A stretch of 64,000 nucleotides of DNA from Amnibacterium endophyticum (GTDB taxonomy: Bacteria; Actinomycetota; Actinomycetes; Actinomycetales; Microbacteriaceae), in assembly GCF_042680685.1 (NCBI RefSeq), contig NZ_JBHUEA010000002.1, forward strand, positions 1 through 64,000, read 5' to 3'. Positions 17,052 to 24,555 of the stretch are shown piece after piece. The notes beneath the pieces were generated by a model. The model was not told where the DNA came from. It was given only the letters and a program-made list of their open reading frames with translations, and ran no database searches. Each line of letters begins with the position of its first letter. The stretch's first letter is position 1. Made by a program: the position numbers and the translations under genes.

Positions 17052-17846
17052 TCAGCCCCGCGGCACCACCGTGTAGCGCCGCAGCGCGAGCGCGGGGTTC
17101 GCGGCCCGCACCTCGCGGATCCGCTCGGGGTCGAGGTCCGCGACCGCCACGCCCGGCTCCTCCCCCAGCTCGGCGAGCACGTCGCCGGCCGGGTCGAGCA
17201 CCAGGCTCGTGCCGATGCCGGCCGGCGGCACCTGTCCGGCAGCCGCGACGAAGGCCGTGTTCTCGATCGCTCGAGCGCTCACCAGCGTCCGCCAGTGGTG
17301 CGCCTTCCGGGGACCGGGCACCCAGTCGGCCGGCACGAGCACCAGGTCGACGCCGGCGTCGGCGAGCAGCCGGGTGACCTCCGGGAAGCGCAGGTCGTAG
17401 CAGGTCTGCAGCCCGACGCGGAGGCCGTCGACGACGAAGGTCTGCGGCGGCTGCAGCACGCCCGGCTCGACGAACCGGCTCTCCGTCGCCCCGAACGCGT
17501 CGTACAGGTGCGTCTTGCGGTAGACGGCGACGACGCCCGCGCCGTCGACGGCGACCGCCGCATTTCGGAACCGCGCGCCGGCTCCCGTCTCGACGAGGCC
17601 GAACGCGACGGTCGCACCCGTCGTCGCGGCGACGTCGCGGACGCCGTCCACGAACGGCCCGTCGAGCGGCTGCGCGTGCGCCGCGAACCCCGGCCCCATG
17701 GGGTCGGTGAAGTACGAGGCGTACTCGGGCAGCACCACGAGGCGCGCGCCGTCGTCCGCGGCCCGGCGGACGAGCCCGGTCGCCGTCCGCAGGTTCGCGG
17801 CGACGTCGTCGCCCGGCCCGAACTGCCCAACCGCGACCCGCACCAC
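17052..17846 (-). CDS. nitrilase-superfamily carbon-nitrogen hydrolase
   Basis: This 264-residue cytoplasmic amidase-type enzyme has the Glu-Lys-Cys triad: Glu41 in VVLPEYAS, Lys111 in YRKTHLYD and Cys149 in QTCYDLRFPE. The sequence resembles the deaminated-glutathione amidase/omega-amidase branch (Nit1/Nit2-like), but the exact substrate cannot be assigned. There are two adjacent GTG codons; the first (17846) is seven bases from a TAGCCT hexamer, the spacing seen for leaderless genes here, so it was taken as start. It is a single-gene unit, convergent with the aminotransferase. Confidence 0.85.
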   Translation of the reverse strand: MVRVAVGQFGPGDDVAANLRTATGLVRRAADDGARLVVLPEYASYFTDPMGPGFAAHAQPLDGPFVDGVRDVAATTGATVAFGLVETGAGARFRNAAVAVDGAGVVAVYRKTHLYDAFGATESRFVEPGVLQPPQTFVVDGLRVGLQTCYDLRFPEVTRLLADAGVDLVLVPADWVPGPRKAHHWRTLVSARAIENTAFVAAAGQVPPAGIGTSLVLDPAGDVLAELGEEPGVAVADLDPERIREVRAANPALALRRYTVVPRG

Positions 17847-17853
17847 GGTCCCG

Positions 17854-17859
17854 AGGCTA
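17854..17859 (-). promoter_or_regulatory. -10 element (TAGCCT) of the nitrilase-like gene, leaderless type
   Basis: On the reverse strand TAGCCT ends 7 nt before the first of two GTG codons. Confidence 0.55.
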
Positions 17860-17896
17860 GGCGGTCCGCGAGCGGCGGAGCCCGTACGTGCGGCCC

Positions 17897-17940
17897 TCAG
17901 GTGCAGTTGCGGCGGCACGGGTCACGGCAACTGCACCTGA
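17897..17940. repeat. 14-base inverted repeat upstream of the nitrilase-like gene
   Basis: TCAGGTGCAGTTGC (17897-17910) is repeated in inverse at 17927-17940 with a 16-base spacer. It sits between a promoter (right-hand side) and the terminator of the initiator tRNA, both on the minus strand, so it is not needed as a terminator for either. Its role is unknown. Confidence 0.6.
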
Positions 17941-17977
17941 GCGCCGCAGATGCGCGGTCGGAACTCCGCCGACACGA

Positions 17978-18012
17978 AGAAGGCCCGGATCCGACGAGGA
18001 TCCGGGCCTTCT
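17978..18012 (-). terminator. terminator of the initiator tRNA
   Basis: A perfect 15-base stem (AGAAGGCCCGGATCC against GGATCCGGGCCTTCT) with loop GACGA. It lies 6 bases past the tRNA 3' end on the minus strand and is followed there by TTCG. Hairpins of this type commonly follow actinobacterial tRNA genes. Confidence 0.8.
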
Positions 18013-18018
18013 GCTTCG

Positions 18019-18095
18019 TGGTTGCGGGGGCAGGATTTGAACCTACGACCTCTGGGTTATGAGCCCAGCGAGCTACCGAACTGCTCCACCCCGCG
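18019..18095 (-). tRNA. initiator tRNA-fMet (anticodon CAU), CCA encoded
   Basis: The reverse strand reads CGCGGGGTGGAGCAGTTCGG and ends in CCCCCGCAACCA. Initiator identity is shown by the unpaired first base (C1 opposite A72) and by three consecutive G-C pairs next to the anticodon loop (stem CTGGG/CCCAG, loop CTCATAA). The anticodon is at 18059-18061. The CCA tail is encoded at 18019-18021, unlike the tRNA-Leu at the left end. Confidence 0.95.
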
Positions 18096-18135
18096 TCGCA
18101 GGAGCAACGCTACCACGGGGGCGGAGCCGCTCGGT

Positions 18136-21100
18136 TCAGCCGCCGGCGCGGATGGCCCGCTCGAGGGCGCTCTGCAGGGCCTCGTCCTGACGGGCGGCCT
18201 CGACGAGGTCCCCGTCCGCGTAGGCCTGCTGGCGGGCCTGCAGCGCCTTGTTGGCGTCCTGCAGGGCCTGCTGGAGCGCGGCGTTGTCGGTCGAGCCGGA
18301 ACCGGAACCGGAGCCGGAACCCGACCCGGAGCCGGAGCCCGAGCCCGAGCCGCCGCCCGTGCTCGGCGTGCCCGTGCTCCCGCCCGAGCCGTTGCCGCTG
18401 TCGGGGGTGCTCGTGCCGGAGTCGCCGCCGAACAGGGCGTTCAGCGACTCGTCCAGGGTGTCGCCGATCTGCACGTTGTCGCCGAACGCCGTCAGCACCT
18501 TCCGCAGCAGCGGGTAGGTCGAGCCGGACGCCGACTGCACGTAGACGGGCTGCACGTAGAGCAGGCCGCCGCCGACGGGGATCGTCAGCAGGTTGCCCGG
18601 GATCGTGTTGGACCCGCCGCTGCCGCCGACGTTCAGGAGCGCCAGCTGGTTCCGGATCGTCGCGTCCGACTGGAACTGGCCCTGCACCTGCGACGGCCCG
18701 AGCACGGTGGTGTCCGGCGGCAGCACCAGCAGGCGCAGCTTGCCGTAGTCGGCCCGCTTCTGCCCCTGCGTCGACCCCGCGTCCGCGTCCGCGGCGAGGT
18801 ACCCCGTGAGGCGGCCGCGGGTGTCCTGATCCGTGGTCGTCTGCGCCGGGATGTACGTCGTGTACAGGGAGAAGGTCGAGCCGGACTGCCCCGGCAGCCT
18901 CAGCGTCAGGTAGTACGGCGGCTGCAGCGTCGAGGGCCCGCTGTTCGCGTTCGGGTCGACGTTCGTGCCCGCCGCCGCCGCGGCGGCGGCGTTCCCGTTG
19001 GTGTTCCGCGCCGACGGGTCGGGCGGGGTCCGCCACTGGTCGTCGGCCGTGTACCAGGACACCGGGTCGGTGACGTGGTAGCGCTCGAGCACCGAGCGCT
19101 GCACGCGGAACAGGTCCTCCGGGTAGCGCACGTGGCTCATCAGCTCGCCGCTCATCTGCGACAGCGGCTGCACCGTGTCGGGGAAGACGCTGCGCCAGGC
19201 CTTCAGCACCGGGTCGTTCGCGTCCCACGCGTAGAGCGTGACCTTGCCCGTGTAGGCGTCGACGGTGGCCTTCACCGAGTTGCGGATGTAGTTCACCTGG
19301 TCGGTGACGTAGCTCGGTGTCGCGGTGTTGCTGTTCTGCAGGGCCTGGGAGAGGCTCGTCTGCGCGCTGTACGGGTACGAGCTCGCCGTCGTGTAGCCGT
19401 CGACGATCCAGACGATCCGGCCGTCGACCACCGAGGGGTAGGGGTCGTTGTCGATCGTCAGGTAGGGCGCGACCTTCTGCACGCGGGTGACCGGGTTGCG
19501 GTCGTACAGGATCTGCGACTGCGAGTTCACGCCGTCGGTCGACAGCAGGATCTGGTCGGAGGAGAACTTCAGCGCGTAGACGAGGCGGTTGAACCAGTTG
19601 CCGACGCTCGGCCCGCCGTTCCCGTCGTAGGTGTTGTTCTGCTGCGTCTCGCCCCCGGTGCCGCCCGCGTAGTCGAGCTCGATCGGGCGGGTGCCCTTCG
19701 GCGCGCCGACGACGGAGAACCGCGGCGAGTTCTCACCGAAGTAGATGCGGGGCTGCTGGATGTCGAGGTCGCCCGTGGTGGGGATGTTCGACTCGAAGAA
19801 CTCCGGCGAGCCGTTGCCGGAGCGCTGGTTGCCGTAGGCGGCGACCAGGCCGTAGCCGTGCGTGTAGACGAAGGCGTCGTTGAACGGGGTCGGGTTCGGC
19901 ACGCCCTGCTGGTAGAGCTCGCGCACCGCCACGACCGCGTCCCGGCTCTCGCCGTCGATCGTGTAGCGGTCGACGTCGAGCTGCTGGGGGAAGCGGTAGT
20001 ACTGCCGGAACTGCTGCAGCTGGTCGAAGGTGCGGCCGACGACGTCCGGGTCGATGATGCGGATGTTCGCCGTCGTCGTCGCGTCCTGGCGGAGCGCCCC
20101 GGGCTGCGCGTCCGTCTTCGCGTCGTACGGGATCTCCGTCACGTCGTTGATGCCGAACGCGGTGCGCGTGCTCCCGATCGCCCGTTCGATGTAGGGCTGC
20201 TCCAGCTGCCGCTCGTTCGGCCGCACCTGCAGGTTGAACATCGCCCACGGGAAGATCGAGCCGACGACGATCGAGGACACGACGAGCAGCGCGGAGCCGA
20301 TCAGCGGCAGGCGCCACCGCCCGACCGCCGCGGTCACGATGAAGAGCGCGGCGACGAGCACCGCGATGACGGCGAGGATCAGCCGGCCGGGGATCACCGC
20401 GTTCACGTCCGCGTACGCGCCGCCGGTGATCCGGCCGCCGGTCGCCGGCTCGTAGAGCGTCGTGAACTGGTCGATGAAGAGGCTGACCGCCTGCAGCAGC
20501 ACGAACACCGCCACCGTCACGGCGATCTGCACCCGCGCGGCGCGCGAGACCCGGATGTCGCGGCCGACGACCCGCACGGCGCCGTAGAGGTAGCTGGTCG
20601 CCACCACCGCGATGATCGAGACCACGAGGACGGCGGAGGCGAAGCCGACGATGCCGTGCAGCGCGGGCAGGACGAACAGGTAGAAGCCGATGTCCAGCCC
20701 GAACTGCGGGTCGGTGCGCCCGACCGGCTGCGAGTGCAGCAGCAGCAGCACGGGCTGCCAGCGCGCGGCGGCGGAGACGCCCGCGAACAGGCCGATCACC
20801 GCGGGCACGCCGAACATCACGAACCGGCGCAGCGGCTCGATCACCTGCTGGTAGCGGTCGAGCTGCGCGGTCAGCTTCGCGTACACGGGACGCAGCCGGT
20901 ACGCCAGCTGGATCGTCACCGCGACGGGCACGGCCATGCCGAGGAACCCGATCACGAAGAGCAGCGAGATGGTCAGCCACTCCGTGTAGAGGACCGATTG
21001 GAACCCGAGCTGGCCGAACCAGAGCGCGTCCGCGTAGAGCCCCGCGAAGAGGAAGAACCCGATGAGGATGACCACCACAACGCCGAGGGTGATCGCGAGA

Positions 21101-21144
21101 GCCGCGCGCCTGCGTCGTGCCGGCGCTGGTGCTGGCGTCGTCAC
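18136..21144 (-). CDS. UPF0182 family large membrane protein
   Basis: This 1002-residue protein of the UPF0182 family (COG1615) is conserved in actinobacteria and has no established function. Its N-terminal 300 residues contain about seven hydrophobic helices beginning ALAITLGVVVVILIGFFLFA. A large extracytoplasmic domain follows, with runs such as YTHGYGLVAAYGNQ and YPEDLFRVQR typical of the family. Near the C-terminus a serine-glycine repeat of about twenty residues links to a Gln/Ala-rich helix. Start is GTG at 21144, overlapping the stop of the PDZ protease gene (GTGA), so the two are coupled; the same pair is adjacent in mycobacteria. Confidence 0.92.
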   Translation of the reverse strand: MTTPAPAPARRRRAALAITLGVVVVILIGFFLFAGLYADALWFGQLGFQSVLYTEWLTISLLFVIGFLGMAVPVAVTIQLAYRLRPVYAKLTAQLDRYQQVIEPLRRFVMFGVPAVIGLFAGVSAAARWQPVLLLLHSQPVGRTDPQFGLDIGFYLFVLPALHGIVGFASAVLVVSIIAVVATSYLYGAVRVVGRDIRVSRAARVQIAVTVAVFVLLQAVSLFIDQFTTLYEPATGGRITGGAYADVNAVIPGRLILAVIAVLVAALFIVTAAVGRWRLPLIGSALLVVSSIVVGSIFPWAMFNLQVRPNERQLEQPYIERAIGSTRTAFGINDVTEIPYDAKTDAQPGALRQDATTTANIRIIDPDVVGRTFDQLQQFRQYYRFPQQLDVDRYTIDGESRDAVVAVRELYQQGVPNPTPFNDAFVYTHGYGLVAAYGNQRSGNGSPEFFESNIPTTGDLDIQQPRIYFGENSPRFSVVGAPKGTRPIELDYAGGTGGETQQNNTYDGNGGPSVGNWFNRLVYALKFSSDQILLSTDGVNSQSQILYDRNPVTRVQKVAPYLTIDNDPYPSVVDGRIVWIVDGYTTASSYPYSAQTSLSQALQNSNTATPSYVTDQVNYIRNSVKATVDAYTGKVTLYAWDANDPVLKAWRSVFPDTVQPLSQMSGELMSHVRYPEDLFRVQRSVLERYHVTDPVSWYTADDQWRTPPDPSARNTNGNAAAAAAAGTNVDPNANSGPSTLQPPYYLTLRLPGQSGSTFSLYTTYIPAQTTTDQDTRGRLTGYLAADADAGSTQGQKRADYGKLRLLVLPPDTTVLGPSQVQGQFQSDATIRNQLALLNVGGSGGSNTIPGNLLTIPVGGGLLYVQPVYVQSASGSTYPLLRKVLTAFGDNVQIGDTLDESLNALFGGDSGTSTPDSGNGSGGSTGTPSTGGGSGSGSGSGSGSGSGSGSGSTDNAALQQALQDANKALQARQQAYADGDLVEAARQDEALQSALERAIRAGG
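18295..18350. repeat. GC-rich tandem repeat encoding a Ser-Gly linker
   Basis: Imperfect 6-base units (GAGCCG, GAACCG and similar) encode an alternating Gly-Ser tract inside the UPF0182 C-terminal region. Slippage could change its length between strains. Confidence 0.75.
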
Positions 21145-22250
21145 CCGGCCGAGGATACCGGCGCCGAGCAGGTCGGGAGGCCCTGCGCGGAACCCCGCTC
21201 GCGCACGTGCTCGAGCGCGTCCAAGGCGCCCGCGAGGGTCTTCACAGGCACCACATCGAGGCCTGCGGGCACGTGCCCGGCGACCTCGTCGCAGTTGCCC
21301 TCCGGCGCGAGGAACAGCGTCGCGCCGGCGGCTCTCGCGGCGGCCATCTTCTGGCGGATCCCGCCGATCGGGCCGACGGCGCCGTCGCCGCAGATGGTGC
21401 CCGTGCCCGCGACGTGCCGGCCGCCGGTCAGCGAGCCGGGCGTCAGCTTGTCGATCACGCCGAGCGCGAACATCATCCCGGCCGACGGACCGCCCACGTC
21501 CTCGATGCGGATGTCGACCTCGAACGGGAAGTCGAACGACGCGGTCGTCGCGACGCCGAGCAGCGGCCGCGTCGAGCCGTCGGAGAGCGGCACGGCGCGC
21601 GGCTCGACCTCGAGCGTGCGGCGGGCGCCGTCGCGCTCGACCACGATGCTGGAGCGGCGGGTCCCGCCCGCGATCACGTCGTTCTGCAGGGCGCAGGAGT
21701 CGTCGACCGCCTCGCCGTCGTAGGACACCACGACGTCACCGGGCTCGAGCACGCCCGCGGCGGCGGTGCCGCGACCGACCGTCGCGATCCGCACGTCGCC
21801 CTCGACGCGGTCGCCGAGCTGCGTCAGCGCGGCCGCGACGGCGCTGCGCTGGCTCGCGGTCATGTCCGCGGCGCTCTGCTGCTCGTTCTGCTTCAGCGTC
21901 GTGCCCGCCGGGAAGACCGACTCGAGCGGCACCACGGCCTGAGTCGGGTTGACCCAGGCCAGCGCCAGGTCGATCCAGGAGGGACCGCCGGACGGGCTGC
22001 CCAGCACCGAGACGGTCAGGAGGTCGAGCCGGCCCTTCCCCGTCGGGTACGTCGTCTCCTCGGGGATCGAGATCAGCGGCCGCCGGTCCTTCCCGGTGCC
22101 GGAGGCGCCGAGCACGTCGAAGACGGGCCCCGGCCGCTCCACGGCGTAGGGCGACGGCAGGAGGGCGACGACGAGGACCGCGACCACGGCGCCGACGGCC
22201 GTGATGCCGCGCCACGGCAGCGGGCGGCGGGAGGAGCGGGGCGCGCGCAT
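21141..22250 (-). CDS. PDZ and Lon-type (S16) peptidase, YlbL-like
   Basis: This 369-residue envelope protease has one N-terminal transmembrane helix (about 15-33), a PDZ domain (about 155-215) and an S16 domain with the Ser-Lys dyad of Lon: Ser256 in GGPSAGMMFALGV and Lys301 in GGIRQKMAAA. It lacks the AAA+ ATPase part of Lon, as expected for the YlbL/Rv3194c family. It is the first gene of a two-gene unit with UPF0182, which it overlaps by four bases. The ATG at 22250 is only 20 bases from the divergent gene, with overlapping -10 elements between. Confidence 0.92.
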   Translation of the reverse strand: MRAPRSSRRPLPWRGITAVGAVVAVLVVALLPSPYAVERPGPVFDVLGASGTGKDRRPLISIPEETTYPTGKGRLDLLTVSVLGSPSGGPSWIDLALAWVNPTQAVVPLESVFPAGTTLKQNEQQSAADMTASQRSAVAAALTQLGDRVEGDVRIATVGRGTAAAGVLEPGDVVVSYDGEAVDDSCALQNDVIAGGTRRSSIVVERDGARRTLEVEPRAVPLSDGSTRPLLGVATTASFDFPFEVDIRIEDVGGPSAGMMFALGVIDKLTPGSLTGGRHVAGTGTICGDGAVGPIGGIRQKMAAARAAGATLFLAPEGNCDEVAGHVPAGLDVVPVKTLAGALDALEHVRERGSAQGLPTCSAPVSSAG

Positions 22251-22258
22251 GGATCGCC

Positions 22259-22265
22259 TAGCGTA
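22259..22265. promoter_or_regulatory. overlapping bidirectional -10 elements between divergent genes
   Basis: TAGCGTA contains TAGCGT on the plus strand (six bases before the ATG at 22271) and TACGCT on the minus strand (nine bases before the ATG at 22250). The whole intergenic region is 20 bases, so two polymerases could not be accommodated at the same time. Confidence 0.55.
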
Positions 22266-22270
22266 GGCGC

Positions 22271-23608
22271 ATGGTCGATGAGCCGGACGACCGCGAGCCG
22301 GACCTGCAGGAGATGCTCCGACGCATGCTGTCCGGCGGCACCCCGCCCGACACCGCTGCGCTCGCCAAGGCGATGGGCCTGCCGGGCGGCGCCTCCGCGC
22401 TGGAGCAGCTGATGGCGCAGCTGCGCCAGTCGATGTCGCAGCCCGACGGGCGCATCGACTGGGGCATCGCGACCGAGCAGGCCGCCGCGGCGGCGGGCGC
22501 GGGCGCCCTGTCGGCGACCGACCGGCAGGTCGACGAGGTGCGCCAGGCGTTCACGGTCGCGCAGCTCTGGCTGGACGAGTCGACGTCGTTCGAGACGCTG
22601 CCCGAGTCGCCGACCGCGATGACCCGCACGGAGTGGGTGCGCGCCACGATGCCCTTCTGGGTGCAGCTGGCCGAGCCGGTCGCGATCCGCATCGCCGAGT
22701 CGCTGTCGACGATCTTCACCGACCGGATCCCGCCGGAGATCGCCGGGGAGCTCGCCGCCCGCATGCCCGACGCCGGCCGGATGCTGCGGCAGGTGTGCGG
22801 CACGATCTTCGCCGCGCAGCTCGGCGCGGTGGTCGGGGGGCTCGCGTCCGAGGTGGTCTCGGGCGGCGACGTCGGCGTCCCGCTGCTGCCGGACGGCCGC
22901 GCGGCGCTGCTGCCGCAGAACCTCGACGCGTTCGCCGAGGGCCTCGACATCGACCTGCAGCAGGTCGCCCTGCACCTGGCGGTCCGCGAGCTGGCGCACG
23001 CGCGGCTGTTCCGCAACGCCCGCTGGCTGCGCCTGCAGCTGACGAGCACGATCCGCGACTTCGCCGAGGACCTCGGCGTCGACGTCGACCAGGTGGAGCG
23101 CTTCGCGGAGGGCTTCGACCCGACCGACACCGAGCGCCTCAAGGAGGCGTTCTCCTCCGGCGAGCTGATCCCGCCGAAGACGCCCACGCAGGAGGCGGCG
23201 CTGGCCCGGCTCGAGACGACGCTGGCGCTCGTCGAGGGCTGGGTCGACGTGGTCACCGCCGATGCGACGAAGCGGCTGCCGAAGGCGGACGCGATCGCCG
23301 AGACGGTGCGGCGCCGGCGGGCGACCGGCGGCCCCGGCGAGCAGGCGTTCGCCTCGCTCGTCGGCCTGGAGCTCCGCCCGCGCCGGCTGCGCGAGGCCGC
23401 GTCGATGTGGCGCACCGTCACCGACGCCGTCGGCGCGGAGGCGCGGGACGCGCTCTGGTCGCACCCGGACCTGCTGCCGACGGCGGCCGACGTCGACGAC
23501 CCGGCGGCGCTCGTCGCCCGCCTGACCGGGGGCGAGCCGCCGAAGGACGACGTCGACCGCGAGCTGGAGGACCTCCTCCGCGGCGAGGAGCCCCCTCCCC
23601 CGGTCTGA
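22271..23608 (+). CDS. zinc-dependent metalloprotease-like protein (TIGR03624 type)
   Basis: This 445-residue protein is related to the actinobacterial family annotated as putative hydrolase or zinc-dependent protease (Rv3195 in M. tuberculosis). The candidate metal site is LHLAVRELAHARLF, with two His residues and a Glu in one helix, followed by RNARWLRLQLTSTI. The N-terminus is acidic (MVDEPDDREPDLQEMLRRML), and the C-terminus ends in an acidic and Pro-rich tail. No signal peptide. Activity of the family is not well established. It is leaderless by its promoter and is followed 78 bases later by the ThiF-like gene. Confidence 0.82.
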   Translation: MVDEPDDREPDLQEMLRRMLSGGTPPDTAALAKAMGLPGGASALEQLMAQLRQSMSQPDGRIDWGIATEQAAAAAGAGALSATDRQVDEVRQAFTVAQLWLDESTSFETLPESPTAMTRTEWVRATMPFWVQLAEPVAIRIAESLSTIFTDRIPPEIAGELAARMPDAGRMLRQVCGTIFAAQLGAVVGGLASEVVSGGDVGVPLLPDGRAALLPQNLDAFAEGLDIDLQQVALHLAVRELAHARLFRNARWLRLQLTSTIRDFAEDLGVDVDQVERFAEGFDPTDTERLKEAFSSGELIPPKTPTQEAALARLETTLALVEGWVDVVTADATKRLPKADAIAETVRRRRATGGPGEQAFASLVGLELRPRRLREAASMWRTVTDAVGAEARDALWSHPDLLPTAADVDDPAALVARLTGGEPPKDDVDRELEDLLRGEEPPPPV

Positions 23609-23685
23609 TCCGGTCGTGCCCGTCCCGGGCGCCGGCCTGTGGACGGCTGCCAGCGCGGCGACGGGTCGAGGGGCACCATGCCCGC

Positions 23686-24555
23686 GTGCTCAGGATCGAT
23701 CCCGCCGTCCGTCCGCTCTGGCGCTCGGTCGACGCCGTGCAGTTCGGCGACGACCCCGTCGTCGCCGTGCTCGACCCGGTGCCGCCCGGCGGCGACCGGC
23801 TGCTCGCGGCGCTCGTGCGGGGCATCGACCGGGCCGGCCTCGACGCCGAGGCCGCCGACGCGGGCATCGACCCGGCCGCGGTGGCCGCGCTGCGGCGCGC
23901 GGTCGCGCCGGCCCTCGCGGTCGCGCAGCCCCTCGACGCCGGCCTCCGGGTCGGCCTCGAGGGGCCGCCCGACCTCGTCCGCGCGCTCGGCCCGCTCCTC
24001 GCCCTCGAGGAGGCGGCGGAGCCGCAGCTGGTCGTCCTCGCCGCCCACCACCTGGTCGCGCCGGCGGCGAGCGTCCGCCACCTGCGGGAGGACCGGCCGC
24101 ACCTCGCGGTCGTCTTCGGGGACCAGGCCGTCACGATCGGGCCCCTCGTCGTGCCCGGGACGAGCCCCTGCCTGCACTGCGCCGAGCTGCACCGGCTCGA
24201 GGAGCCGGGCCGCCGCGCCGTCGGCGCGCAGCTGCTGCGCCGCGACCGGTCGCGCACCGCCGGGGCGCTGCCCGTCCGGCTGCGGGCCGCCCTCGTCCTG
24301 ACCGAGGTGCTCGCCCTCGCCCGGGCCGGCGCACCGACCCGGCTGGAGGGCGCCGCGCTGCGGCTGACCCCCGACGGCCCGGTCAGCCGGCTGCCGCGGC
24401 CCTGGCACGAGCGGTGCCCGTGCCGCTGGGACCGGGCGTCTGCCGGGTCCCCGGCGGCGCCAGCTCCGCGAGGAACCGCGACGCCCGTCGCTCCCCCGGC
24501 CGGGGCGCCGCGCTCCGCGCCCACGACAGCCGCAGCCGGTCCCGCGCCCGCGTGA
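23686..24555 (+). CDS. ThiF/cyclodehydratase-like protein with CxxC and CxC motifs
   Basis: A 289-residue protein resembling the YcaO-associated/ThiF-like (E1-like) proteins that often follow the zinc-protease gene in actinobacteria. Visible are TSPCLHCAELHR (CxxC) and RPWHERCPCRW (CxC), a probable zinc site. The usual GxGxxG ATP-binding loop is not clear, so adenylation is doubtful. The start, GTG at 23686, follows CACCAT with the six-base spacing of the leaderless genes. The last 58 residues (Ala/Pro-rich) are encoded antisense to the end of UvrD2, which makes them suspect as a functional domain. No precursor peptide gene was found nearby. Confidence 0.7.
   Translation: MLRIDPAVRPLWRSVDAVQFGDDPVVAVLDPVPPGGDRLLAALVRGIDRAGLDAEAADAGIDPAAVAALRRAVAPALAVAQPLDAGLRVGLEGPPDLVRALGPLLALEEAAEPQLVVLAAHHLVAPAASVRHLREDRPHLAVVFGDQAVTIGPLVVPGTSPCLHCAELHRLEEPGRRAVGAQLLRRDRSRTAGALPVRLRAALVLTEVLALARAGAPTRLEGAALRLTPDGPVSRLPRPWHERCPCRWDRASAGSPAAPAPRGTATPVAPPAGAPRSAPTTAAAGPAPA

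Noticed and set aside
18295..18350. Tandem hexamers considered as a minisatellite or mobile-element end
   Set aside because: They are in frame within UPF0182 and code for a Ser-Gly linker.
17950..21723. Long plus-strand frame opposite UPF0182 and the S16 protease gene
   Set aside because: It crosses the initiator tRNA region and two well-supported genes; composition is that of an antisense shadow.
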